From assembly GCF_030929595.1 (NCBI RefSeq), contig NZ_JAVFVR010000015.1, forward strand, positions 62,001 to 126,000: DNA of 64,000 bases, in the 5' to 3' direction. Position numbers and translations under genes: made by a program. A model generated the notes under the pieces. It had not been told where the DNA came from, did not search any database, and worked only from the letters and a program-made list of their open reading frames with translations. This DNA is from Flavobacterium sp. LHD-85. GTDB taxonomy: Bacteria; Bacteroidota; Bacteroidia; Flavobacteriales; Flavobacteriaceae. Positions 9,555 through 17,969 of this stretch are shown here, piece by piece; positions within the stretch are counted from its first letter, which is position 1; each line of letters opens with the position of its first letter.

Positions 9555-10154
9555 TTAATTATTATAAATAAGCATAAAAATTAAGAACAAATAATCAGAT
9601 AATCTGGTTTTTAAAATCTTCAAAGCCTTTGTCATATGGGCTTCGACAGCTTTTAAAGAAACTCCCATTTCTTCAGCGATTTCTGCATTTTTTTTATTCT
9701 CGAAACGTTTTTTTATAAAAACTTCTCGGGTTTTTGCAGGCAGATCGCTGATAGATTCCTGAATGATTCGTTCTAATTCGGTTAATTCTAAAGGGTCAAA
9801 CTGAATCGAATTTAAAACTTCAATATTCAATTCTCTTTCTTTGTGGTTTAAGAGGTCATTTTTGAATTTGTCCTTCACTTTATTATGACGGATTAAATTC
9901 AAACATTTTGATTTTGCATAAGTAAATAAGAAAGCTTGGATTCCGTTTATAGATTCTATTTCTTCTCTACTTTGCCATAGGTGTAGTAAGGATTCCTGAG
10001 CTAGATTTTCGGCTTCGTCCTGATCGTAAATGAACTGAATGCTGAAAGATTGAATTCTTCTAAAATATTTATCGTAAAAAAACTTAAATGCAGTTTCGTC
10101 GCCTTCTTTGAAAGAATGGAAAAGATCTAATTCGAAACTGGCATTATTATTCAT
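9555..10154 (-). CDS. ECF RNA polymerase sigma factor (Bacteroidota sigma-70 family)
   Basis: About 199 residues from the ATG at 10154 (MNNNASFELDLFHSFKEGD); a longer start at 10181 is possible. Region 2 is FKFFYDKYFRRIQSFSIQF...DEAENLAQESLLHLWQSR. Region 4 is LPAKTREVFIKKRFENKKNAEIAEEMGVSLKAVEAHMTKALK, with its helix-turn-helix. It is the first gene of the operon sigma-FecR-SusC-SusD-lipoprotein-peroxidase and probably drives transcription from its own promoter or from the FecR/SusC region when the anti-sigma factor is released. Confidence 0.95.
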   Translation of the reverse strand: MNNNASFELDLFHSFKEGDETAFKFFYDKYFRRIQSFSIQFIYDQDEAENLAQESLLHLWQSREEIESINGIQAFLFTYAKSKCLNLIRHNKVKDKFKNDLLNHKERELNIEVLNSIQFDPLELTELERIIQESISDLPAKTREVFIKKRFENKKNAEIAEEMGVSLKAVEAHMTKALKILKTRLSDYLFLIFMLIYNN

Positions 10155-10227
10155 TAAACGGAATTTATTTTGGAAAAACAATAGTAAGCATATTTTTAAA
10201 AACAGCTCAATTTTGTTCAGAAAGCGG

Positions 10228-10235
10228 CAAATATA
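10228..10235 (-). promoter_or_regulatory. Candidate -7 element of the ECF sigma gene
   Basis: The minus strand reads TATATTTG, an exact TAnnTTTG match about 75 bases before the sigma-factor ATG. No -33 TTG at the canonical spacing was found. Confidence 0.4.
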
Positions 10236-10330
10236 AAAGTTTATTTATATTAATTCTAAATAAAATTCAAATAAAGACCTTTCCAGAAAATTTTATTCAG
10301 AATAGGTTTAGTTTACTTGTTTTTTTACCG

Positions 10331-10660
10331 CAATCCCGATAGCTATCGGGCGCAAGGTTTTTTTTAATATGCTGGAGGTTATATAAACGCAAAAGTTCGC
10401 AAAGCTTTGTGTAAAACTTTGCGAACTTATTTTTTTCAGCCACAGATTAGAAGGATTAAAAGGATTTTAAATCTGTGTTAATCTGTGAAATCTGTGGCAA
10501 AATTAAATATGCAGAATATAAAAATCATTACGTGCCAATGGTTGAAACCATTGGCTATGTTTAAAACTTTGTGAAATCTCTTAAAACTTTATTCTCAAAG
10601 ATTAAAAAACTTAGCGCCCTTTGCGTTCCGATAGCTATCGGGATTGCGCTCTTTGCGTTA
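10331..10660. repeat. Intergenic repeat cluster with CCCGATAGCTATCGGG palindromes
   Basis: The noncoding gap 10,155-10,676 carries several repeats. The 16-bp palindrome CCCGATAGCTATCGGG lies at 10335-10350, and a copy differing at one outer base (CCGATAGCTATCGG core) lies at 10628-10641. Both are flanked by GCAATC/GATTGC and GCGCAAAG-like DNA in opposite orientation. A 10-bp hairpin GCCAATGGTT/AACCATTGGC lies at 10534-10555, and an AATCTGTG/CACAGATT array at about 10440-10498. No open frame of note is present. Confidence 0.7.
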
Positions 10661-10676
10661 AAAAGAAACTTACCGG

Positions 10677-12029
10677 TTAAAAAAAAGCTTTAGTATTAAA
10701 ATTTCTCCATCCAAAACCAATTAGCAATAAAATGAATAATAGCAATGGCAAAAATGCTTTTGTAAAATTTATTTGAGTGGTATCGCTAAAGGTTTCTATT
10801 TTGTAATTATCCCATTTTTGTTCTGCTACAGGTGCATTGTCAAATATTTTAGGATAAAAATGCAAACGAAGCTTTTCGTGAAATTTTGAGGTTTCGTTTA
10901 AAAACAAAAGCTGATTTTTTAAATCCGATTTAGCAATTTCATTCAGTTGGATTTGAGTATGAAGCGTTGGTATAAATTGCGCAATCACTTCGCTGAAATG
11001 GTTTCGTTGCTGCAATTTTGACTCTAACTCTTTAGATTGCTCCGCCGATTCATCGTCTCCCATTTGCTGCATGGCGTAGTACCAAAGCCAGGTAAATTCT
11101 GCTTTTTCATCTAGTTTGCAAGTCCTAAATTGCGGATAATGCTTATAAAACTTTTCCATTGTGGCAGTTTTATCCATATCCCATTTTTCATGATAAGCAT
11201 TTCGTTGTTTCAGAGTCAATTCTAAAGCTTCTGGAACTTTGTAGCGATTTACGATATAGGCATTGATTCCAGCAGGCAGAATTACAATTAAGAATAGCCA
11301 TATTGTCAATAGAATTACAGCATTAAAATTGGAATGTTTTTGCAGAGAAACAATAAAAAAGCAAATGGAAAACCAAAATAAGAGGTACAAAATGCCAAGC
11401 CCATAAAATGCAAAAAAAGCTTTATCTAACGGAATTTGGAGAAATAGTGCTGCAGTAAAAAGCAAAATGCTTAATAAACCAATCAAAGTTAAAATTCGAA
11501 CAAAAAACAGCTGTAGGATATACAAAAAGATATTCTTGCTTTGTGTAGAAACGATTTTCCAAGTGCCGCTTTCTACTTCCTCAGAAATGACATTGTAGGA
11601 GAAAGCAATAATTAAAAGTGGAAAAAGATAAATTAGTACAAAGCTAAAATCGATATTTCCAGATAAAAGATTATTCGGATTATTGAGCTCTGCATCATAT
11701 TTCTGTCCCTCTAATCCTCGAATAGTTACATTTTGTATTGACGGATTAACATCGCGCTGTCCGATAGCAAGGCTATTGATAGGGAAGGTTTTGTTGACCA
11801 AAGAAAATTTAATGTAATAAAGCAGAGGCCCAATTTCGTCTTTATGGTATTCGGCATTTCTGGCAATGTGTTCCTTTTGGTAGCTAACAGCCTCTTTAAT
11901 ATTATTTTGCTGTTTATCTTGAAACTGTTTCCCGATTAAAAGGCTTACGAATCCGACGCATATTAAAAAAAGCAAACCAATTTTGGTTCCTTTCGATCGT
12001 ATGAAATTTTTAAATAATAATGCTAACAT
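10677..12029 (-). CDS. ABC transporter permease, DUF3526/ABC-2 type (second permease)
   Basis: A 450-residue inner-membrane protein. One helix lies at the N-terminus (about 17-34), then a periplasmic segment of about 95 residues, then five to six helices between about 128 and 265 (FVLIYLFPLLIIAFSYNVISEEVESGTWKI is the ABC-2 coupling segment), a second large soluble loop rich in charged residues (about 270-415), and a final helix (AFLPLLLFILLLIGFGW). This is the DUF3526-type layout. It follows the paralogous permease by 2 bases. The pair would form the membrane core served by the ATPase at 15797-16492. Direction and cargo cannot be read from sequence. Operon context with a TonB receptor suggests uptake or handling of a metal or metallophore. 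Confidence 0.8.
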   Translation of the reverse strand: MLALLFKNFIRSKGTKIGLLFLICVGFVSLLIGKQFQDKQQNNIKEAVSYQKEHIARNAEYHKDEIGPLLYYIKFSLVNKTFPINSLAIGQRDVNPSIQNVTIRGLEGQKYDAELNNPNNLLSGNIDFSFVLIYLFPLLIIAFSYNVISEEVESGTWKIVSTQSKNIFLYILQLFFVRILTLIGLLSILLFTAALFLQIPLDKAFFAFYGLGILYLLFWFSICFFIVSLQKHSNFNAVILLTIWLFLIVILPAGINAYIVNRYKVPEALELTLKQRNAYHEKWDMDKTATMEKFYKHYPQFRTCKLDEKAEFTWLWYYAMQQMGDDESAEQSKELESKLQQRNHFSEVIAQFIPTLHTQIQLNEIAKSDLKNQLLFLNETSKFHEKLRLHFYPKIFDNAPVAEQKWDNYKIETFSDTTQINFTKAFLPLLLFILLLIGFGWRNFNTKAFF

Positions 12030-12031
12030 AA

Positions 12032-13477
12032 TTAAATGGCTTTTAGTTTTTTAGCTGCAATTTTGATTAAAATCAAAAACAGCATAATCCAAAGAATAAT
12101 TGAAATGACAGAAACAATTTCATTTTTTAAAACAGTTCCTATTCCTTTGATTTCATAATGAAACTCTTCTAAATCTGACCAATGCTCTTTCCCTATAATG
12201 CTAGGTTTGCCAGGCGTTTTTTTATTGCTTATATATTTAATCTGCAAGCCATTCATTTTTTGAGCCATTTTATAGCGGTAATCTTCAGCTTGTTTTTGAA
12301 AATCGATGTAAGACTCATAATCGGTATTAGATAATCCCATAGAAAGGTTTTTCATGGCGATATACGGATTAAGGAAAGAAACGGCTTTTGAAAAGCTATT
12401 TTGCTTGCTGTAAATTTTTAGAAGTTCTTTGAGATGTTCATTATAAATTCTAGAGCTTATTTTTTCTCCTTCTGTCATGATATAGCCCGAATAGTTAAAA
12501 GGCAGTTTTTGAACAGAATCTACTTTGTATGTGCGTAAAAGAGAGTCTTTTATGGCTTTGTAATGCGGATCGTTCGGATTGTGGCTGTCTCCTTCTTTTA
12601 AAATATCTTTTTCGATATCGCTATTAAATTGAATTTTTGAAGGTGATTCGTAAATGTAAGCTCCAACAGCTTGTGTTGTTCTCGGTAAAACGATTGTAAA
12701 AATAAGCCAGATTCCGATAAGCAGCACCAATGCATTCTTAGATGTTTTGCTTACTGCCGAAACCAGAACCGCAATGGCACAGAAAAAGATGAGATAAATA
12801 AAATGAAAAAGAATAAATAAAACCATTTTGATCATTTCGTCTGCGGTAACGCTAAAATTTTGAAGAAATAGCCAGATTGTAACCAAAATAATAATTGTAG
12901 GAACAAAAAGCAGCATGATAACACTCGCAACCCCAAGAATTTTTCCGAACAAAAGCTGTTTCCAGTTAATTCCTTGAGTTAGAAGAATTTTTAAAGTGCC
13001 ATTTTCCCGTTCGTAAGAAATAGAATTAAATCCCAAAAAGAAAATCAAAAGCGGCAGCAGCACTTGCAAAACCATTGCAATACTAATTTCTCCAAAACGC
13101 AGCATACTGCTAGAAAATCCTGCTTCAGAAAAGTTTGCTGTATTTTGTTTGTGTGCTTCTAAGAAAATAGCGTTCCCAAAAAAAGGTTCCATTCCAAATT
13201 CGAAAACACTTAGTGACGTACTTTTTCTAAAAGCAAAATTGCCATAATGTGCCATTCTATGCGGATTTTTATCTGGATTTTTCAACCAGTCTTCACGAGA
13301 TTCATGCTGGTATTTTTCGCTTGTTTCATTTTGATTTTTATAATTATCCCAGCCCGAAAATGCAGCATATAGAAGCAAAATGCCTATAAAGAGGGTAATA
13401 ATAAAAATGGCTTTATTTTTAAAGACAGAATGTCGCAGCTGTTTTGCGATTAAGAATTCTGCATGTAATAATTTCAT
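12032..13477 (-). CDS. ABC transporter permease, DUF3526/ABC-2 type (first permease)
   Basis: A 481-residue membrane protein with the same layout as its downstream paralogue: an N-terminal helix (AIFIITLFIGILLLYAAFSGW), a periplasmic loop, the coupling motif FNSISYERENGTLKILLTQG, four more helices to about residue 265, a long hydrophilic loop and a C-terminal helix before KKLKAI. It begins 4 bases after the TonB receptor stop and ends 2 bases before the second permease, so all are co-transcribed. The two permeases probably heterodimerise. Confidence 0.8.
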   Translation of the reverse strand: MKLLHAEFLIAKQLRHSVFKNKAIFIITLFIGILLLYAAFSGWDNYKNQNETSEKYQHESREDWLKNPDKNPHRMAHYGNFAFRKSTSLSVFEFGMEPFFGNAIFLEAHKQNTANFSEAGFSSSMLRFGEISIAMVLQVLLPLLIFFLGFNSISYERENGTLKILLTQGINWKQLLFGKILGVASVIMLLFVPTIIILVTIWLFLQNFSVTADEMIKMVLFILFHFIYLIFFCAIAVLVSAVSKTSKNALVLLIGIWLIFTIVLPRTTQAVGAYIYESPSKIQFNSDIEKDILKEGDSHNPNDPHYKAIKDSLLRTYKVDSVQKLPFNYSGYIMTEGEKISSRIYNEHLKELLKIYSKQNSFSKAVSFLNPYIAMKNLSMGLSNTDYESYIDFQKQAEDYRYKMAQKMNGLQIKYISNKKTPGKPSIIGKEHWSDLEEFHYEIKGIGTVLKNEIVSVISIILWIMLFLILIKIAAKKLKAI

Positions 13478-13481
13478 ACAA

Positions 13482-15767
13482 TTAAAATTTATAAGTTAGG
13501 GTTAAGCTGCAGTTTCGCGGACTTCCCGGAAATAATCTCAGATAGTTTTGCGCGCCTAACCAATACGTTTTGTTTAGTAAATTTCCAGCATTAAGTGCCA
13601 GCTGCATATTACCTTTATTAGGTTTGTAATAAACTGCAGCATCAAAAATGGTAAAATCTGGAAGCACAAGATCTCGTGCAAACCAAGCAATTTTGCTGCT
13701 TTGGTATTGCATGCCCAAACCAAAACCAAAATCCTGTAAAACAGAATCTGTAGAAAAATTGTAGCGTGTCCACAAATTAGCACTGTTTTTGGGCGTATTT
13801 TGTTTAGGCTGTCCAATTAATGAGGCATTGGCATCATTGGTGATTTTGGCATCAATATAACTGTAAGAAACGTTAATCTGCCAGTCGCGTGTAATGTATC
13901 CTGCAAGATCGCATTCAAAACCTCGGCTTCTTTCAGAACCTCTGGTAACCAGTAAGTCTGGATTAGCAGAATCGTTAGCGTTCATTAAAATATTGCGCTG
14001 GTTGATTTCGTAAATTGCCGCATTGAAACTCACAGAATTATTAAAGAAATTGGCTTTAACTCCAACTTCTTTTAAATCGCTTTCTAGAGGCTTAAATAAA
14101 CTACCAGCTGGCAATAAACCAGTCTGCGGCATCAAAGTAACTGTGTTTGACTGAGGCTGATAGCCTTCTAAGTAAGTCGTGTAAACATTAATATTGCTGT
14201 TTACAGCGTATGTAACACCCACTCGAGGAAGAAGAGCTGTTTTTTTTACTTTTAGCTCATTGTTGGTTTCATAATTGGTAATATCTTCAAACCATTCATT
14301 TCTCAAGCCTACAAGAAAAGTCAATTTCTGCCACTGAATCTGATCTTGAAAATAGACAGCACTAGTTGTTGTTAATGCAGAAGGAAGCGCGGTGCGTACA
14401 TTTAGAATATAATCTTCTGGAGTTCGCATTGTATAAGATGGATTGCTTAAATCAAAGAAATTGACATTAGGTTTTGGCATTACAACTCCATTTACAGTAA
14501 CTGTTTGGTAATTGGCAGCATTTGCAGGAACGAATGTATTGGCAACATTTCCGTCATTTAGAATATAACCTCGGGCCGCATTTTGCGCACCGCCTTTATT
14601 TTTATTCCAGCTGCTTAAATCGTACCCCGTTAGCAGTTTATGATGAAGCGGACCTGTTTTTAAATCAAAATTAAAATAGGCTGTTACATTATCAATATCC
14701 CAATTTTGCTGTCGTTCTACAAATTGCATCATTGCCAGAGTATTAACAGGCTGATTGTTCATGTCTACAGCAAATGCATTTGTGGTGCGATGTTCTTGCA
14801 GATTTTCATTCCAAGTTTGCTTCATATAAGCGGCATTAAAACCAACTTTTGAAGAAAATTTGTGAGCAAAATTGGTTGTTAAAATCATTTCTTTCGACTT
14901 AAAAAAATCACTCGAAGCGCCCAGATTTAAACTAATTGGGGTTTTGTTTAAACTCGTTACACCTGCCTGAGCCCCAAAAATAGGCTGTCCGCGGTCTAGA
15001 ATACCCGTCATATCGCTAATGATCAGTTCCGTATTGATAGCTGTTTTTTCATTTGGCACATAACTGAATGAAGGCGAGAATAGAAAAGATTTGTTATTGA
15101 CTAAATCCCTAAAAGATTTTGCCTCTTGATAAGCCCCATTTACACGATACAAAAGTGTTTTAGAATCATTTAAAGGTCCAGTAAAGTCTAATGTTCCGCG
15201 AAGGGTACTGAAACTTCCAACGGTAAAACTAACTTCTTTGCGGTCTGTAGCAAGAGGTTTTTTTGTCACCATGTTAATGCTTCCTCCAGGATCTACAGAC
15301 GAAAATGTTGCGCTCGAAGGGCCCTTAATCACTTCAACTCGTTCGATATTGCTTGTTATTGGCTGTAAAAAGTAATATTGGCGGGTTCTCATACCGTTAA
15401 TAATCTGACCTTCTTCATTCTGACTAATTCCGCGAATGGTATATTGGTTGTAATAACTTGCAGGAATGACCCCGCTGGCCATTTTTACGGCATCGGCAAG
15501 ATAAAAAGCAGCTTTATCGGCAATTAATTCTTTGGTAATAGAAGAAATGGACTGCGGAATATCTTTGTTGAGAGCCGCGATTTTAGTAGCCGAAAAAGAG
15601 TAATCACTATTGTATTTCTTTGTTGAGCGCCCCACGATTTCAACAGTCTGCAATTCGTTTTTCTCTATTCTAACAGAATCTTTAAGAATGCTGTCCTTAA
15701 CTTTATGCTGCGCTTGGGTAACGAAAAAACTATTTAATAAAAGAATTAAAATAATTATCTGTTTCAT
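13482..15767 (-). CDS. TonB-dependent siderophore-type receptor
   Basis: An outer-membrane receptor. The ATG at 15767 gives the signal MKQIIILILLLNSFFVTQAQ; an earlier ATG at 15788 is possible but adds only a short leader. No N-terminal carboxypeptidase-like domain is present. The plug starts near ELQTVEIVGRSTKKYN and contains NKDIPQSISSITKELIADKA, YTIRGISQNEEGQIINGMRT and IERVEVIKGPSSATFSSVDPGGSINMVTKKP, the FhuA/FpvA-type siderophore plug signature. The barrel ends in LTLTYKF. It lies between an ABC ATPase and two permeases, which couples outer- and inner-membrane steps in one operon. The ligand is unknown; a metallophore is likely. Confidence 0.92.
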   Translation of the reverse strand: MKQIIILILLLNSFFVTQAQHKVKDSILKDSVRIEKNELQTVEIVGRSTKKYNSDYSFSATKIAALNKDIPQSISSITKELIADKAAFYLADAVKMASGVIPASYYNQYTIRGISQNEEGQIINGMRTRQYYFLQPITSNIERVEVIKGPSSATFSSVDPGGSINMVTKKPLATDRKEVSFTVGSFSTLRGTLDFTGPLNDSKTLLYRVNGAYQEAKSFRDLVNNKSFLFSPSFSYVPNEKTAINTELIISDMTGILDRGQPIFGAQAGVTSLNKTPISLNLGASSDFFKSKEMILTTNFAHKFSSKVGFNAAYMKQTWNENLQEHRTTNAFAVDMNNQPVNTLAMMQFVERQQNWDIDNVTAYFNFDLKTGPLHHKLLTGYDLSSWNKNKGGAQNAARGYILNDGNVANTFVPANAANYQTVTVNGVVMPKPNVNFFDLSNPSYTMRTPEDYILNVRTALPSALTTTSAVYFQDQIQWQKLTFLVGLRNEWFEDITNYETNNELKVKKTALLPRVGVTYAVNSNINVYTTYLEGYQPQSNTVTLMPQTGLLPAGSLFKPLESDLKEVGVKANFFNNSVSFNAAIYEINQRNILMNANDSANPDLLVTRGSERSRGFECDLAGYITRDWQINVSYSYIDAKITNDANASLIGQPKQNTPKNSANLWTRYNFSTDSVLQDFGFGLGMQYQSSKIAWFARDLVLPDFTIFDAAVYYKPNKGNMQLALNAGNLLNKTYWLGAQNYLRLFPGSPRNCSLTLTYKF

Positions 15768-15796
15768 TTTTATAGAAATGGAAATCAATATTCCTT

Positions 15797-16492
15797 TTAA
15801 ACCGTTTGTAAATACAAATCTTCCAGTTCATTGGCCGAAATTTTTTCAGCTTCAATTACAGTAACTAGATTTCCTTGTTTCATGATTCCAATATGCGAAG
15901 CCACTTCACGCGCTCTGAAAATGTCGTGTGTTGCCATTAAAATTGCCGTTCCGTCTGCCGAAAGTTCTTTTAGAATCTGTGAAAATTCATTGGAAGCTTT
16001 TGGATCTAAACCACTTGTGGGTTCGTCTAATAAAAGCACTTTGGCTTTTTTGGCAATTGCAATGGCGATTCCTACTTTTTGGCGCATTCCTTTAGAATAG
16101 CCTCCTAAGTTTTGATCATGAGCTTTAGCTTGCAAGCCTGCTTTGTTTAAGAAATAAGTCAGTTCTCCTTTTGTGTATTTGAAACCTGCCAGCGAAGAGA
16201 AAAATTTAAGATTCTCTATACCAGATAAATTTGGGTAAAGCATTACAGTTTCTGGTATATAAGCTACAAATTCTTTGGTTGTTTTTGCGTTTAAAGTAAC
16301 TGGAATGTCATTTATGGTTAAAGTTCCTTCAGAAGGTTCTATAAAGCCTAAAAATAAATTGATTGTAGTCGTTTTTCCAGCTCCGTTTTGACCTAAGAGA
16401 GCAAAGATTTCACCTTCTTTTATAGTTAAGTTTAGGGCATTCAAAGCAGTATAATCACCATATTTTTTGGTGAGATTTTCGGCTGTAAGCAT
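15797..16492 (-). CDS. ABC transporter ATP-binding protein
   Basis: A 231-residue ATPase with Walker A GQNGAGKT (34-41), Q-loop region, signature YSKGM (132-136), Walker B LLLDE (153-157) and H-loop His189 in MATHD. It resembles the CcmA/NosF class that energises ABC-2 type permeases. It precedes the TonB receptor and the two DUF3526-like permeases and is probably their only ATPase. The gap of 194 bases to the small Cys/His-rich gene upstream has no clear terminator. Confidence 0.93.
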   Translation of the reverse strand: MLTAENLTKKYGDYTALNALNLTIKEGEIFALLGQNGAGKTTTINLFLGFIEPSEGTLTINDIPVTLNAKTTKEFVAYIPETVMLYPNLSGIENLKFFSSLAGFKYTKGELTYFLNKAGLQAKAHDQNLGGYSKGMRQKVGIAIAIAKKAKVLLLDEPTSGLDPKASNEFSQILKELSADGTAILMATHDIFRAREVASHIGIMKQGNLVTVIEAEKISANELEDLYLQTV

Positions 16493-16686
16493 AATTCGAT
16501 ATTTGTATTAAAGTTTTGTAAAGACTAAAAAAAATCACGACGTAACTTTTGATTGCATCTGCAAAATTGTTTGTAAAAAGGAATGGGTTTACTGCAGTTT
16601 ATTCGCGAAAGCGTAAATGCATATTTTCTCTTTGCAAACCATATAGAATGCAGAGAGTTAAAAAGAAGAATAAACTTTATGTAAAC

Positions 16687-17037
16687 TTAAAATAGAGCAG
16701 GAGGTGCTCGTAAAGCAAATAGACTGCCTTTGAAAAATGTAGAAACCGATTTTGTGTAAATAAATATCGGTTTTGTTTCAATTTGAGTTTTATGAAAAAT
16801 TAAAGCATCAAATGAGTTTGGAATGTAAGTGCTAAACGCAAAATGACAAATATGACATTTTGTATCTACATCGTGGCTGTGGGTAATTTGTTTCTGATTG
16901 GCACTTGTATGATGTTCACAAGGCTTTTCTGAAAGCTGTTTAAAAACATGTTCATAGGAATGAATAGTCTGAAATAGCATTGCGGACAATACTATAATTG
17001 ACATCAGGAAATTAATAATTAAAAATCTTTTCTTCAT
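16687..17037 (-). CDS. Small Cys/His-rich membrane or exported protein, candidate metal binder
   Basis: A 116-residue protein of no named family that I can assign. Residues 5-24 form a signal anchor (FLIINFLMSIIVLSAMLFQT). The periplasmic part holds Cys40, His42-His43, His53, His55 and the motif CHICH at 61-65, a dense set of soft metal ligands. CHICH is not a heme motif, because CxxCH would need two residues between the cysteines and here the order is C-H-I-C-H, which does satisfy CxxCH spacing. Heme attachment therefore cannot be excluded. The C-terminus ends FALRAPPALF, similar to small proteins found beside flavobacterial TonB receptors. It is first in the operon leading to the ABC/TonB genes, directly behind the palindromic candidate operator. 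Confidence 0.7.
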   Translation of the reverse strand: MKKRFLIINFLMSIIVLSAMLFQTIHSYEHVFKQLSEKPCEHHTSANQKQITHSHDVDTKCHICHFAFSTYIPNSFDALIFHKTQIETKPIFIYTKSVSTFFKGSLFALRAPPALF

Positions 17038-17075
17038 TCTGAATAAACAGTTGGTTTTTTAGTGATAACTAAAAC

Positions 17076-17095
17076 GCAACAATGTTGCAAATATA
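17076..17095 (-). promoter_or_regulatory. Promoter -7 element overlaid by palindromic operator candidate
   Basis: On the minus strand TATATTTG (17088-17095) matches TAnnTTTG. It runs directly into the 13-bp palindrome GCAACATTGTTGC (17076-17088), which would cover the transcription start. A repressor bound here would block initiation. The position, about 40-60 bases before a Cys/His-rich gene and a TonB/ABC operon, suggests a metal-responsive regulator such as a Fur-family (Zur-like) protein. The regulator identity is inference. Confidence 0.5.
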
Positions 17096-17174
17096 AACAT
17101 CTAGTTTTGAAATACTGTAAAACCAACTTTATTTTTTGAAAAGTTTATTCGTAAACCCTTATTTTACGTCCAGT

Positions 17175-17606
17175 TTACAGGTTATTATACAATAATTGCA
17201 ACGTATGAAAATCAGACGAACCATCAAAGTGTTTGTGAAGCACTTCTTGAAAAATAGGTTCTGTATTTTGAACGCTAGCAAACAAGGTCATACACGATTG
17301 AAGATTTTCTAAATCAATACTTTCAAAAATATCAGAAACATTTTCTTCTTTTTTGATTAATTCAGAAGTGATTTCTACAAGATGTTTGCCTAAAATTGGA
17401 TGTTCCAGAAAAGCAATTGCTTCATCGGCATTTTTGATTTCGTAAAATTTGGAAGTATCGGTCAAACCCATTCCTTTTATCTGTGGAAATATAAACCACA
17501 TCCAAGGAGATTCTTTTTTACCATTCTTGATTTCGTCCAGAGCTGTCAAATACAATTTATTCTGAGCATCTAAAAAACGAAGCAGTCCATTATTGTTGTA
17601 GGCCAT
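17175..17606 (-). CDS. DUF1810 family protein
   Basis: A 143-residue soluble protein. The opening LLRFLDAQNKLYLTALDEIKNGKKESPWMWFIFPQIKGMG and the later DEAIAFLEHPILGKHLVEIT are the characteristic DUF1810 sequence, where the W-W-F-x-F-P-Q core is conserved. The molecular function of the family is not established. It is a monocistronic neighbour of the metal-uptake-like operon, 137 bases away, with no evident functional link. Confidence 0.9.
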   Translation of the reverse strand: MAYNNNGLLRFLDAQNKLYLTALDEIKNGKKESPWMWFIFPQIKGMGLTDTSKFYEIKNADEAIAFLEHPILGKHLVEITSELIKKEENVSDIFESIDLENLQSCMTLFASVQNTEPIFQEVLHKHFDGSSDFHTLQLLYNNL

Positions 17607-17969
17607 TACTTACTGATATTTATTTGGGGTATCAGACCATAAATCTAGTCAAAATATGTTTACTTGTACATTCCTCAATTCATTTTTTAATGCCTTTTTT
17701 TAACATTTTAAATTGAATAATTTAGAAATGCGATTATAGGCAGAATTTGATAACTTGATTTTGTATTAACAGATAAAATCGTATTAATAAAAGATTTTTA
17801 TGTTATAAAATGAAGTTTTAGTTGGTAATTCTGTTATGATTTTTCTATTTTTATGAACAGACGGTTTCTAAAACGGTCTGAATTCTTTAAAATTAGGATT
17901 GATATTGAACATCTTACAATATCAATATTTTCAACCGGGCAAGCTTCGCCCATAAACAAATAAATGCTT
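17607..17969. other. Intergenic region with dyads upstream of the DapB-like gene
   Basis: No gene was seen in this 363-bp AT-rich gap between divergent genes. It holds a 10-bp imperfect hairpin (17858-17880, one G-G mismatch), a 7-bp dyad GATATTG/CAATATC (17901-17923) and a small GC-rich stem GGGC/GCCC (17937-17951) ending 18 bases before the ATG at 17970. The last could influence translation. No perfect TAnnTTTG was found. Confidence 0.4.
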
